64,000 bases of DNA from Luteibacter sp. UNC138MFCol5.1 (GTDB lineage: Bacteria > Pseudomonadota > Gammaproteobacteria > Xanthomonadales > Rhodanobacteraceae). Position 1 is the first letter of the stretch. Each line of letters begins with the position of its first letter. Positions 17,802 through 27,385 of this stretch are shown piece by piece. The translations under genes and the position numbers were made by a program. The stretch is taken from contig NZ_FODZ01000001.1 in assembly GCF_900110505.1 (NCBI RefSeq), forward strand, positions 62,001-126,000, given 5' to 3'. The notes beneath the pieces are model-generated. The model was not told the origin of the DNA. It was given only the letters and a program-made list of their open reading frames with translations, and did not search any database.

Positions 17802-17815
17802 TTGATCCAGGTCAA
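17802..17815. promoter_or_regulatory. FNR/Dnr-type box between divergent usp genes
   Basis: TTGATCCAGGTCAA matches the consensus at nine of ten bases. On the minus strand GACACT (17774-17779) lies about 32 bp away, the same -10-like hexamer as near 680. The box is 80 bp from the minus-strand usp start and 71 bp from the plus-strand one, so it may serve both. Confidence 0.65.
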
Positions 17816-17879
17816 GTGGATGGCGCAGCGGTCTGGCAACGTGGTGTCGACGCCGGCCGCCGTCGGCGGGAATGCATCC

Positions 17880-18302
17880 ATGTTCCGCAACATCCTTCTC
17901 GTGATCGACAATTCGGAAGGGGCGCACCGATGCGCCGGGCGTTGCGTCGACCTTGCCCGCGCGTTGTCGAGCCGCCTGCAGGTGGTTTTCGTCATGTCGC
18001 CCTTGCCCGCGGTCGCCCGCCTGGCCGACTTCATCGGCCCCGACGCCTGCCAGCGCCGGGCGATCACCCACGCGCAGGACGCACTGGAGCACGTGGCGGC
18101 CATCGCAACGGCGCAGGGCGTCGCCGTCACCACGCGGTACATCATCGACACGCGCCATGCGGTGGCGATCGTGGACGCCGCCGACCACGGCGGATGCGAC
18201 CTCGTCGTGCTCTACGGACACCCCCAGGACTCGCGATCGCTGCGTCACGTGGCCCGGAACGTCGTACTGGATGGCGATACGCCCGTGATGGTGTTTCCGT
18301 AA
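17880..18302 (+). CDS. Short, divergent universal stress protein
   Basis: A 140-residue single Usp domain starting FRNILLVIDNSEGAH. It is paralogous to the gene at 8036, sharing the upstream GGGAATGC-TCC arrangement. The glycine-rich ATP loop is replaced by YGHPQDSRSLRHVAR, so nucleotide binding is doubtful. It reads divergently from the usp-GNAT-nuclease operon with an FNR-type box between. A perfect hairpin follows the stop. Confidence 0.8.
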   Translation: MFRNILLVIDNSEGAHRCAGRCVDLARALSSRLQVVFVMSPLPAVARLADFIGPDACQRRAITHAQDALEHVAAIATAQGVAVTTRYIIDTRHAVAIVDAADHGGCDLVVLYGHPQDSRSLRHVARNVVLDGDTPVMVFP

Positions 18303-18324
18303 CCGACGCCACACATGACGTCCC

Positions 18325-18348
18325 TGCTGACGGCACGCTGTCAGCAGA
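18325..18348 (+). terminator. Probable hairpin terminator after usp
   Basis: A perfect eight-pair stem (CTGCTGAC and GTCAGCAG) with an eight-base loop, 23 bases after the usp stop. No T run follows, so the terminator call is tentative. Confidence 0.4.
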
Positions 18349-18386
18349 CCACGCCCGTCCGGCGGTTTCCTCCGCCCGCGCCGCTG

Positions 18387-18392
18387 TAAAAT
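18387..18392 (+). promoter_or_regulatory. Possible -10 element of polB
   Basis: TAAAAT lies seven bases before the polB ATG, with no clear ribosome binding site in between. If it is the -10 hexamer, the transcript would start at or next to the ATG and be leaderless. No CTGT-N8-ACAG SOS box was seen here. Confidence 0.35.
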
Positions 18393-18398
18393 CGCGCG

Positions 18399-20768
18399 AT
18401 GGTTTCCCCCGCTCGACGTGGCTACATCCTCACGCGCCACTGGCGCGACACGCGCGATGGCGTGGAACTCGAATTCTGGCTGGCGACGGACGACGGCCCG
18501 CGACACGTCGTGGTGAATGGACAGACGGCGGTCGCCTTCGTGCGGGAATCGCAACGCGGCGAAGTCGAGGCGGCGGTCCGCAACGACCCGGTGTTCGAAC
18601 TCAGGCCCCTGGCGATGAAGACCCTGGACCAGGAGCCCGTGGTGGGGCTGTACGCCCGGAACTACCGCGCCATGCTGCGGCTCGAGAAGCGGCTCGCCGA
18701 ACGCGGCATCGCCCTGATCGAAGCCGATGTCCGGCCGACGGATCGGTATCTCATGGAACGCTTCATCACCGCCTCGGTGACGGTCGAAGCGGCTGAAGAC
18801 GACGCGCACGCCGTCCTCGTGAATCCGCGGATTCGCCCCGGCGAGCCCCATCGCCCGACGCTGCGCATCGTGTCGCTCGATATCGAAACCAGTGCGATGG
18901 GCGAGCTTTATTCCTTGGCGCTCGAGGGGTGTGGGCGGCGCGACGTCTACATGCTCGGCGAGCCACCTGCCGGCGAACCGGGCCCGCGGGACTTCGTCCT
19001 GACGTACTGCGCGGACCGCCGCGCGATGATCTACGCCATCAACGCATGGTTCCGCGAGCACGATCCCGATGCGATCATCGGCTGGAACCTCGTGCAGTTC
19101 GACCTTCGGCTCCTGCAGGCGTGCGCGGATCAGTACGGGCTCGTGCTGTCGCTGGGCCGCGGTGGCCGACCGGTCGACTGGCGCGAACACGGGCGCCGGG
19201 AGAACTACGTGTTCGCGTCGATCCCCGGTCGTCTCGCCATCGACGGCATCGAGGCGCTGCGTTCGGCGATGTGGTCGTTCCCTTCGTTCAGCCTCGAATC
19301 CGTCGCGCAGGCCTTGCTCGGCGAAGGCAAGGACGTCGACGATCCGTACCATCGCATGGACGAGATCGAGCGTCGTTTCCGCGAGGACAAACCGGCGCTC
19401 GCACGCTACAACCTGGTGGACTGCGAACTGGTGACGCGCATCTTCGCGAAGACGCGGCTGCTCGACTTCGTCCTCGAACGCGCGAACGCGACGGGCCTGC
19501 CCGCCGACCAGTCCGGCGGCTCCATCGCCGCCTTCAGCCACCACTACCTGCCGCGCATGCATCGCGAAGGCTACGTGGCACCGAGCGCCGGTGCCGCGCA
19601 TGGCGAGTCCTATCCCGGCGGCTTCGTGATGGATTCGCGGCCGGGCATCTACGACTCGGTCCTCGTGCTCGATTACAAGAGCCTGTATCCCTCGATCATC
19701 CGCACCTTCCTGGTCGACCCCATCGGGCTGGCCGAAGGCATGCTGGACCCGTCGAACGCCGTGCCCGGACCGAACGACACCTATTTCTCGCGTACCCGGC
19801 ATTGCCTTCCTGGCATCATCGACCACCTATGGAAGCGGCGCGATCAGGCCAAGGCCGAAAGCAACCAGGCCCTGTCGCAGGCGTTCAAGCTCCTCATGAA
19901 CGCGTTCGTCGGCGTGCTCGGCGCGTCCGGTGGCCGCTTCTTCGATCCCCGGCTCGCGGCCGCGGTCACGCTACGCGGCCACGAAGTCATGCGCAGCACG
20001 CGCAGGCTCGTGGAGGACGAAGGGTACGAGGCGATCTACGGGGATACCGATTCGATCTTCATCTGGCTGGGCCGCGCGCACGACGAGACCGAGGCGATGG
20101 CCGTCGCGGACCGGCTGCGGCAGCGGATCAACGACTGGTGGAAGACGTCGCTCGCATCCGCCCACGGCATCGAGAACCACCTCGAGATCGAGTTCGACAC
20201 GCACTATGCCCGCTTCTTCATGCCGACCGTTCGCGGCGGCGAGGCGGGAAGCAAGAAGCGTTATGCCGGCCTCTTCGTCAACGATGACGGCGAGGAGGAG
20301 CTCGCCTTCCGCGGCCTCGAAACGGTCCGCAGCGACTGGACACCGATGGCGCAGCGCTTCCAGCGCGAGCTCTACGGGCGCATCTTCCGTCGCGAGCCGT
20401 ATGCCGACTACGTCGTCGATTACGTGAACCGCCTGCAGGCCGGCGAGCTCGACGACCAGCTCGTCTACCGCAAGCGTCTGCGCGGAAAACTCGACTCGTA
20501 CGACCGCACCACTCCACCCCAGGTGCGCGCAGCGCGCATGGCCGACGAGTACAACGCGCGCCACGGCCGGCCGCTGCGCTATCAGAACGGCGGATGGATC
20601 AGCTATGTGATGACGCTGGCCGGTCCCGAGCCCATTGAGGCGCGCGCCTCGGCCATCGATCACGAGCATTACCTGTCGAACCAGCTGGAACCCATCGCCG
20701 ACGCGATCCTGGCGCCTCTGGGCGAAAGCCTCGCGGCGCTGACGAACCGCCAGCCGGGTTTGTTCTGA
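18399..20768 (+). CDS. polB: DNA polymerase II (family B)
   Basis: A 789-residue family B polymerase, close to the usual length of DNA polymerase II. The exonuclease domain has Exo I in SLDIETS (near residue 165) and Exo II in IIGWNLVQFDLRLL. The polymerase domain has motif A (LDYKSLYPSIIRTF), motif B (KLLMNAFVGVLGASG) and motif C (YGDTDSIF, near 547). All catalytic acids appear present. In enterobacteria PolB is an SOS-induced, proofreading polymerase used in replication restart and bypass; here no LexA-type site was seen. The ATG lacks a visible ribosome binding site. Confidence 0.96.
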   Translation: MVSPARRGYILTRHWRDTRDGVELEFWLATDDGPRHVVVNGQTAVAFVRESQRGEVEAAVRNDPVFELRPLAMKTLDQEPVVGLYARNYRAMLRLEKRLAERGIALIEADVRPTDRYLMERFITASVTVEAAEDDAHAVLVNPRIRPGEPHRPTLRIVSLDIETSAMGELYSLALEGCGRRDVYMLGEPPAGEPGPRDFVLTYCADRRAMIYAINAWFREHDPDAIIGWNLVQFDLRLLQACADQYGLVLSLGRGGRPVDWREHGRRENYVFASIPGRLAIDGIEALRSAMWSFPSFSLESVAQALLGEGKDVDDPYHRMDEIERRFREDKPALARYNLVDCELVTRIFAKTRLLDFVLERANATGLPADQSGGSIAAFSHHYLPRMHREGYVAPSAGAAHGESYPGGFVMDSRPGIYDSVLVLDYKSLYPSIIRTFLVDPIGLAEGMLDPSNAVPGPNDTYFSRTRHCLPGIIDHLWKRRDQAKAESNQALSQAFKLLMNAFVGVLGASGGRFFDPRLAAAVTLRGHEVMRSTRRLVEDEGYEAIYGDTDSIFIWLGRAHDETEAMAVADRLRQRINDWWKTSLASAHGIENHLEIEFDTHYARFFMPTVRGGEAGSKKRYAGLFVNDDGEEELAFRGLETVRSDWTPMAQRFQRELYGRIFRREPYADYVVDYVNRLQAGELDDQLVYRKRLRGKLDSYDRTTPPQVRAARMADEYNARHGRPLRYQNGGWISYVMTLAGPEPIEARASAIDHEHYLSNQLEPIADAILAPLGESLAALTNRQPGLF

Positions 20769-20795
20769 TCCCGGCTGAGCACGGGCGTCGCGCTT

Positions 20796-22877
20796 TCACC
20801 CGGCCGTCGATGCGCGGGCGAACATGCCGTTCACCGCCTGGCTGAAGGCCGCGAGTTCGAACGGCTTGAGGATCATGCTCATGCCGGGGTCGAGGAACGC
20901 CGAGCGTGTCGCGGCGCCTTGCGCATACCCCGTCATGAAAAGCACCGGTAGCGACGGCTGCGACTGGCGAACGATGCTGGCGAGCTCGCGGCCGCTGCGC
21001 CCCGGGAGGCCGACGTCCGTGATCAGCAGATCGATCGCGGGATCGTCCGCGAGCGTCGCGAGCGCGGCATCGGACGCGTCGGCCGTCCGTACCCGGTAGC
21101 CGAGTTCGGTGAGCAGGTCGGCCACGAGCACGCGCACCTGGGGATCGTCCTCGACGAGAAGGATGCGCTGGCCACGACCGTCGGACACGGCGGCGTCCTG
21201 GCGCGTGCTTCGCTCCGCGGCTTCCTTGTCATGGCATGGCGGCAGATAGAGCGCGACGGTGGTCCCGGCGCCGGGTCGCGAATGGACGCGGATGTGTCCC
21301 TGCGATTGCTGGATGAATCCGTAGATCATGGACATGCCGAGGCCGGTGCCCTGGCCGATCGGTTTCGTGGTGAAGAACGGCTCGAACACGCGGGACAGCG
21401 TGTCCTCGTCCATCCCGACGCCCGTGTCCGTGACGGAAATCACCACGTGCTCGCCCTCGGGGACGTCCCACCGCGTCGCCACGTCCGCGACCTCCCTACA
21501 ACCGACCACGCCCGACCGGGCGCCCACCGCGACGCAGAGATCACCGCCCTCGGGCATGGCGTCGCGGGCGTTGATCGCAAGATTGAGCAACGCGCTCTCG
21601 AGCTGGTTGCGGTCCACCATGGCCTTCGGAACATCGTCGTCGAGGGTGACGGTCAGGCGCACCCGCTCGCCAAGCGTGCGCGCAAGCAGGTCCTCGAGCG
21701 AACGCACGAGCCCGGCCACGTCGACCGGCCTCGGGTCCAGCGACTGACGGCGCGAGAACGCGAGCAACCGCTGCGTCAGCGCGGCCGCCCGCTCGGCCGA
21801 ACCGCTGGCCACGTCGATGAAGCGGCCGAGATCGTCGGTGCGACCCTGGGCGATACGCATCCGCATGACGTCCATGGCCGCAAGGATGCCCGTGAGCATG
21901 TTGTTGAAATCGTGCGCGATGCCGCCGGTCAGCTGGCCGACGGCTTCCATCTTCTGCGCCTGGCGCAGCGCGGCCTCGCTGCGTTCGCGCGCCACCATCT
22001 CCGCCTCGAGCTCGGCCGTGCGCTCGGCCACGCGGGCCTCCAGCCGCGCCGCCTCGTGCTCGATGGCCTGCAGGGCGACCTTCCTCGCGGTCACGTCGGT
22101 GGCGAACACGTGGAAGCCGTCGACGCTGCCGTCGGGGGCGTGCCGGGGCAAGTACCGTATCTCGGCGTCGCGCCGCTGGCCGCTGCGGTGAGGCCAGCTC
22201 ACCTCGATCCGCACGGGGCGCCCGAGCAGAGCCTGCGCGATGGCGTCCTTTCGCGTGGCCCAGGGCTCGGGTCCGATGACGTCCTCGACCTTTTGCCCGA
22301 CGATCTCACTCAGCGGCTTCCCGAGCCAGGATTCGTACGCGGCGTTGGCGAAACGGTAGACGAGATCGCGATCGATGAAGGCGATCAACACCGGGAGCGA
22401 GTCCGCGATCAGCCGGAGCTCGGCTTCGCTCGCGGCAAGCGCCGCCTGGCTCGCCGCCAGACGGAGGATCTGATCCCGGATGACGAACTGCCTCTGCCGG
22501 GCCTTCAGCGCCGCGGCCACCGCGCTGACCAACGAGGCCTCGCCCAAGGGCCGTTCCAGTTCGACGAGGTTGATGACCTCGGGCGGCAACGCGGCGCGGT
22601 GCGCCAGCGTGTGTGCACGCGCGGGACGCAGCAGGATGAAGGGAATGTCCGACCATGCCTCCTGACTTCGGAGCACCGCCACGAGGACCGACAGGTCGCC
22701 GGATATGGCTTCTTCGGTCAGCACGACGGCGCCGACGCGTTCGTCCAGCGCCGGCGCCATCGCCTCCAGCGACGGATGGACGGTCGAAAGGTAGCCGGCC
22801 CGGCGGAGCACGTCGGCGATCGTGTCCGCATCGCGGCGATAAGGCGCCGCGATATAGACGGGCTTGCTAGCCGGCAC
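20796..22877 (-). CDS. PAS hybrid histidine kinase, partner of KaiC-like ATPase
   Basis: About 693 residues. The N-terminal ~140 residues form a diverged receiver-like domain without the usual Asp motif. Then come a PAS domain (about 155-275), a coiled linker rich in Ala/Glu/Arg, a HisKA box ([13 protein letters not shown]), an HATPase ([30 protein letters not shown]) and a C-terminal receiver with [10 protein letters not shown]. An ATG at 22907 would overlap the KaiC-like gene by 41 bases; GTG at 22877, preceded by GGAG, overlaps by 11 and is preferred. Kinases placed directly after KaiC-like genes are thought to receive signals from them; that link is inferred from position. Confidence 0.88.
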   Translation of the reverse strand: MPASKPVYIAAPYRRDADTIADVLRRAGYLSTVHPSLEAMAPALDERVGAVVLTEEAISGDLSVLVAVLRSQEAWSDIPFILLRPARAHTLAHRAALPPEVINLVELERPLGEASLVSAVAAALKARQRQFVIRDQILRLAASQAALAASEAELRLIADSLPVLIAFIDRDLVYRFANAAYESWLGKPLSEIVGQKVEDVIGPEPWATRKDAIAQALLGRPVRIEVSWPHRSGQRRDAEIRYLPRHAPDGSVDGFHVFATDVTARKVALQAIEHEAARLEARVAERTAELEAEMVARERSEAALRQAQKMEAVGQLTGGIAHDFNNMLTGILAAMDVMRMRIAQGRTDDLGRFIDVASGSAERAAALTQRLLAFSRRQSLDPRPVDVAGLVRSLEDLLARTLGERVRLTVTLDDDVPKAMVDRNQLESALLNLAINARDAMPEGGDLCVAVGARSGVVGCREVADVATRWDVPEGEHVVISVTDTGVGMDEDTLSRVFEPFFTTKPIGQGTGLGMSMIYGFIQQSQGHIRVHSRPGAGTTVALYLPPCHDKEAAERSTRQDAAVSDGRGQRILLVEDDPQVRVLVADLLTELGYRVRTADASDAALATLADDPAIDLLITDVGLPGRSGRELASIVRQSQPSLPVLFMTGYAQGAATRSAFLDPGMSMILKPFELAAFSQAVNGMFARASTAG

Positions 22878-24357
22878 CGCGCTGCTCCAGGAGCGCATCG
22901 GCGGCACCGACGAACTGCGGCGTGCCCGTCAGCACGCCGCGGAACTGATCCAGAGGCGCGCTGAGGCGCAGTCCGTGATCGTCGACGCGCAGCTCTCGAA
23001 TCGTGTCCTCGTGCGCGCCGCTACGGTTCTTGATGACCGAGATGGCCTTGCGGATACGGCCCTGTGCCTCGAAGAAGCGAAACAGGATCACGGTGTCCGC
23101 CATGTAGCTGACATTGATGTCACCCACCGACATCGATCCCACCAGTCCGTGCTGCGGGTGGATCAGGATCGTACTGACGCCGTTCTGGTTGAGGAACGAG
23201 AGCAGCTCGTGCACCTGCAACATCAGCTGCTTTTCCTGCGGCATCGACGTGAAGTACCCGTTGAGGCTGTCGATCACCAGTATCCGGCATCCATCCTCCA
23301 CCGCGCGGCGGATCGTCCAGGCGAACTCGCCGGGCGAGATCGCCGCGGGATCCATCTGGCGCAGCGTGAGCAATCCGCTCTCGATATGCGGCCGAAGATC
23401 CAGGCCGAGCGATTCCGCTCTCGTCAGCAGCGTCCCCGTGCGTTCGTCGAACTCGAAGATGGCGCATGCTTCTCCGCGACGGCAGGCCTCCGCGACGTAC
23501 TGCAACGCGAGATTCGTCTTGCCTGAGCCCGCAGGCCCGGTGAGGAGGGTGCTAGTACCGCGCAGGGGGCCGCCGCCGAGGAGCTCGTCGAGTTCGGCGA
23601 TCCCACTGAGCACCGGCTCGCCGACGAAAGGCGCGTGGTAAGCGGAAGCGATGAGACGGGGATACACCTCGAGCCCACCCGTGCGTATGGCAAGATCGTG
23701 ATAGCCGGCCATGAAGTCGACGCCGCGTAGTTTCTGGACCTGAAGCCGGCGCCGGGCCGCGCCGAAATCGAGTGTCAGGCGTTCGAGCGAAATGACGCCG
23801 TGGCAGAGGCTGTGCAGGTGGGCGTCGCGTCCTCCGCCCTCACCCGTCAGATCGTCCACCAGCATCACCGTGATGTTGCGCGGTGCGAAAAACTGCTTCA
23901 GGGCCAGGACCTGGCGCCGGTAGCGAAGCGGATCCTGCGCAAGCAGCCGCAATTCCGAAAGCGAATCGAAGACGATCCGGCTCGGATTGGTACGTTCCAC
24001 TTCGGTCTGGATCAACCGAACGGTGCCGTCGAGTTCCATCTCCCAGGGATGCAGCACCGACTGCTGGCGACCGTCGCCCAGAACGGCTTCCGCCGACGCG
24101 AGCTCGAACAGGTGGAGGCCTTCCAGTGACCAGCCATGCGCCTCGGCGACTTCGGCGAGCTCGTCGGCTGTTTCGGAAAGGGTGACGTAGAGGCAGCTCT
24201 CGCCCTTGGCCAGGCCGTCGAGCAGGTAACTCAATGAAAGCGTCGTCTTGCCCGAGCCGGGTTGTCCTTCGAGCAGATAGAGCCGGTTGGCGGGGAGCCC
24301 ACCGCCGAGGATGGTATCGAGACCGCTGGTACCGGTCGAAACGCGCTTTGGGGGCAT
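22867..24357 (-). CDS. KaiC-like double-domain ATPase
   Basis: A 496-residue protein with two RecA-type domains. Walker A motifs are GQPGSGKTT (near residue 31) and GPAGSGKTN (near 270); Walker B strands are RIVFDS and ILVIDS. By remembered alignment with cyanobacterial KaiC, the phosphorylation segment corresponds to SVGDINVSYMADT: the Ser431 position is Ser, Thr432 is Tyr and Thr426 is Gly. No kaiA or kaiB is nearby, so a circadian oscillator is not expected. The overlapping histidine-kinase gene downstream suggests a two-component signalling role. It is the first gene of that pair. Confidence 0.9.
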   Translation of the reverse strand: MPPKRVSTGTSGLDTILGGGLPANRLYLLEGQPGSGKTTLSLSYLLDGLAKGESCLYVTLSETADELAEVAEAHGWSLEGLHLFELASAEAVLGDGRQQSVLHPWEMELDGTVRLIQTEVERTNPSRIVFDSLSELRLLAQDPLRYRRQVLALKQFFAPRNITVMLVDDLTGEGGGRDAHLHSLCHGVISLERLTLDFGAARRRLQVQKLRGVDFMAGYHDLAIRTGGLEVYPRLIASAYHAPFVGEPVLSGIAELDELLGGGPLRGTSTLLTGPAGSGKTNLALQYVAEACRRGEACAIFEFDERTGTLLTRAESLGLDLRPHIESGLLTLRQMDPAAISPGEFAWTIRRAVEDGCRILVIDSLNGYFTSMPQEKQLMLQVHELLSFLNQNGVSTILIHPQHGLVGSMSVGDINVSYMADTVILFRFFEAQGRIRKAISVIKNRSGAHEDTIRELRVDDHGLRLSAPLDQFRGVLTGTPQFVGAADALLEQRGAG

Positions 24358-24490
24358 GGACGGCTACCGGACTATGAGGCGACAGGACGAGCCGGTACAT
24401 GACCGGCGCGGAGCGCTGTGTATCGTGGCCCGGCGTGAGTAAGCGCGACGTGAGCGCCCGCCACCAGGGTCGGGCGCTCGCATCGCATCG

Positions 24491-24958
24491 TCAGGCCGCC
24501 GCCTTCAGCTCGGCAAGCAGCTCGGCCTTGCGAGCCTCCATGCGGGCTCCCAGGTCCTGCAGCTCCTCCTTGCTCAGGAGCTTCTTCGCATCCTTGAACA
24601 TGTCGCCCTCTTCTTCCTCGACATGATGCTCGATCAGTTCCTTCAGGACCTTGGCGCGACCGGAGAACTGCTCGGTCGACGGGTCGGTGTTCAGGAGATC
24701 GGGCAGAACGAGGTCTTCCGCGGCACGATGCTCCTCGAGGGCCTCGTAATACATCTTTTCCTCGTCCTTCTTGCCGGCGGCCTTGAACGCCGGATAGAAG
24801 ATCTCCTCCTCGATGGTCGTATGCGCCTTGAGGTTCACGTGGATCTTCTGAAGAAGCTCCTGACGCTTCTTCACGGCACGGGTCGTGGACTCGGCGAGTT
24901 CTTCGAGCAGCTGCTTGACCACCTGGTGGTCCTGCTTGAGCAATGCGATGGCATCCAT
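24491..24958 (-). CDS. Hemerythrin-like (HHE) domain protein
   Basis: A 155-residue helical protein with the HHE cation-binding pattern: His11 in KQDHQ, His46 with Glu50 in HTTIEEEIFYPAF, His77 in EEHRAAEDL, and His111/112 with EEEEGDMF. These would bind a di-iron centre and oxygen or serve in iron or redox stress. AGGAG precedes the ATG at 24958; the longer frame starts without a good site. It is monocistronic, with the SGNH-type esterase gene divergent. It fits the oxygen-stress theme of the left part, but no FNR-type box was found upstream. Confidence 0.9.
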   Translation of the reverse strand: MDAIALLKQDHQVVKQLLEELAESTTRAVKKRQELLQKIHVNLKAHTTIEEEIFYPAFKAAGKKDEEKMYYEALEEHRAAEDLVLPDLLNTDPSTEQFSGRAKVLKELIEHHVEEEEGDMFKDAKKLLSKEELQDLGARMEARKAELLAELKAAA

Positions 24959-25171
24959 GGGTTCTCCTGGCGATGGCTGGGGAGGTCTAGCCTCACAGCG
25001 ACACGGTGACGGTCGCGTAGCGCCCAACCGTTATGCCGACGACGAAAAGTTGACCCGGAAGGGCGATCCCGATGGCGTGGGTTGGCGTGTCGCGATCGAT
25101 CGCTAGTCAATTTCGGCCAGAAGGCCGCCCGCGTGCCGTTTCGTCGACACGGCGCTTTCTTCAATGACGCC

Positions 25172-27369
25172 ATGAAGACACCACAGACAACGGCACAGGC
25201 GGTCGCGCACGACGAGACCGATGTCTCGCGACGCGCGTTTCTTCTCCGGAGTGCCACCGTCGCTGGCGGCCTCGGCCTTGCGGGCGCCGGATGGTCCTGG
25301 CTGCTCGCGACGCCCGCGGTCGCCGCCGATGCGCCGGCCGTGGAAACGATCGTCCGCGCGCGCCGGGAGCTCATCATGTTCCACGGCCAGTCCAATGCCG
25401 TGGGTACGGGCGGCCGGCCGGCGCTGACGCTCCAGCAGATCTATGCCAACGTCACCTTCAACGGCGGCGTGCGCCCGGGCACCGATACCACGGCGATGAC
25501 GAGCCTCGCGCCACTGGTCGAGTACGACGGGGGTCACGGCACCGGCGGCGAGGTGGGCACGAACGCCTGCGCGGACGGGCTCGTCGAATACACCGCCGCG
25601 CTCGATGGCGTTCCCTACGAAGCGCAGTACAGCCGCTACAGCGCCTTCACCAGCGCGGAGGGCGGCCGGCCGATCGGTTACTTCGCGACGTTCCTGGACG
25701 ATACGAACCCCGGTGGTTACCAGGGCTGGCTGAACAGCCAAACGCGTCTGAAGGCGATGCTCGCGTTGATGCGCGAGGAAGGCCGGCGCGACGGCACCAG
25801 CATCGGCTGGCTCGCGACGACATGGCAGCAGGGGGAAACGGATTCAACGGGTCTCACCGAAACGCGTGCCAGCTACCGCACGAAGCTCGTGGCGCTGGAG
25901 CGCGCGCACTGGCTGAAGCTCTGTCAGGTCGACCTGCCCGAGCAGGCATGGCGCCCGCTTTGGCTCGTCGCACAGGTATGCAGCCACAACAGCTACGGCG
26001 CGACGAGCATGGCGTTCTGCAATCCTTTCATCGCGCTCGCGCAGCGCGACGCCTGTGCGTCCAGCCCGTACCTCCGCATGGTGAACCCGCAGTACGTCTT
26101 CGATTACGTCGACGAATCGTCCCTCGACCAGCCGATGCTCCACCTGACCAACGAGAGCCACCGCTGGCAGGGCCGCTATTTCGCACGCGCCATCCATCAG
26201 CTGATCCGGGACCGCACCGCCGGCGTCCCGCTACGCCATCCGGCGCTGGACATGGTCGCGGCCGTCCGAGTCGACGCACGAACGATCGACATCGTCTTCA
26301 ACGTCCCCGCGGGTGGCGTGACGATCGATACGGGCTGGGTCGGCGCGACGCGCAACGCCGGCTTCGACGTGCGCGACGCCAACGACGCGCTCGTGATGGC
26401 GGACGACGCCGACGACAACCTGATCGACACGGTGGAGGTCGTCGCTGTCGACATGATTCGTCTTGGCCTGAAGACCGACTTGCCTGACCATGCGCGCAAG
26501 GTCACGCTGGGTTGGGGCGACGTCGCGGAGCCCGCCGGCATCGCGGGCCGTGTCGGCGGACCGCGCACCAACATCCGTGACGGTGCGGGCGACGTCGACG
26601 TCTACATCGCCAGCGACGGCAGCACGCGGCCGATGCACAACTACGCGCTAGTCGGCGACATCGACCTCGTCTGGATGGCGCGGACTCAGCCGGACGGCGA
26701 ATGGCATTTCGATGGCGATGCGCGCAACGACCTCATCGACCGATCGGGAACCGGCGCCGCCGCGCTCGCGCCGATCGGCCGGCCGGCATTCACGAGTCGT
26801 GGCGCGCTCTCGCCCAACAACACCCACGGCTTCCGGACGGACATCGACGAGACGGCGAGCATCACCTACGCCGCCGTGTTCAGCACGCCGGTCGGCGTCG
26901 GTCCGGCCAGTAACGCCGGTCGCGCGCTCGGGACGTTCCAGGGTTTCGCGCCGCGGCTCGCGGGTTCGACGCTGCAACACTCCTACGACGCCGCGGTCGA
27001 CGACTCCGGGCGCACCGGCTTCCGCCTGGCGCTGACGAACGAAGTGAAGGCCCTGACAACGGCGACGCCGCAACCGGTGGCGACCCGCGCGGAGCCGCGT
27101 TTCGCGATCGTGTCCATCGACGCGGCGAGGGGGACGGTACGTTTCTACTGCCCGGCCGTCGAAGGTGAGCTACGGGAAGAGGCTTACGGCGGGCTCGCGA
27201 CGCGGCCGCTCAACGGCAAGGTGCTCGTGAACGCGTGGAAGGACGGCGGCGACGCGGGCGGCATGGGGCGATCCTCACGCGCTACGTCGCGGTGTGGCAA
27301 CGGGCATTGAGCGCCGACGAGATGCGTCGGGAATACGAGCACGCGCGTCGCCTGTTCGGCCAAGTCTGA
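25172..27369 (+). pseudogene. Tat-exported SGNH/SASA-type esterase with 3' frameshift
   Basis: From ATG 25172 the protein has a Tat signal (SRRAFLLRSATVAGG, residues 19-33). An esterase-like block follows with HGQSNAVG (candidate nucleophile Ser74) and a later NESHRWQGRYFA that could hold the catalytic His. After about residue 380 a long beta-rich tail follows. In the present sequence the frame ends at 27310 with a low-complexity tail. Adding one G to the run at 27265-27268 continues to 27369 and gives VWQRALSADEMRREYEHARR, the usual end of LamG-like lectin domains. Either the gene is mutated or one base was lost in sequencing. Only the last 20-30 residues differ, so activity may survive. Confidence 0.75.
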
Positions 27370-27385
27370 CCGGATCGCGTGCCGG

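Noticed and set aside
17730-19826. Minus-strand extension of the usp frame antisense to polB and another usp
   Set aside because: The sequence before the usp start has no domain and lies opposite two well-supported genes; alignment with the paralogue at 9354 puts the start at 17729.
21231-22964. 577-codon plus-strand frame over the hybrid kinase gene
   Set aside because: It is the complement of a gene with clear kinase motifs and shows no domain of its own.
22867-24357. Circadian clock component
   Set aside because: The phosphosites are altered and no kaiA or kaiB is present in the window; only a KaiC-like signalling role is supported.
25040-25070. TTGACCCGG as an FNR half-site before the hemerythrin-like gene
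   Set aside because: There is no second half-site at the right spacing.
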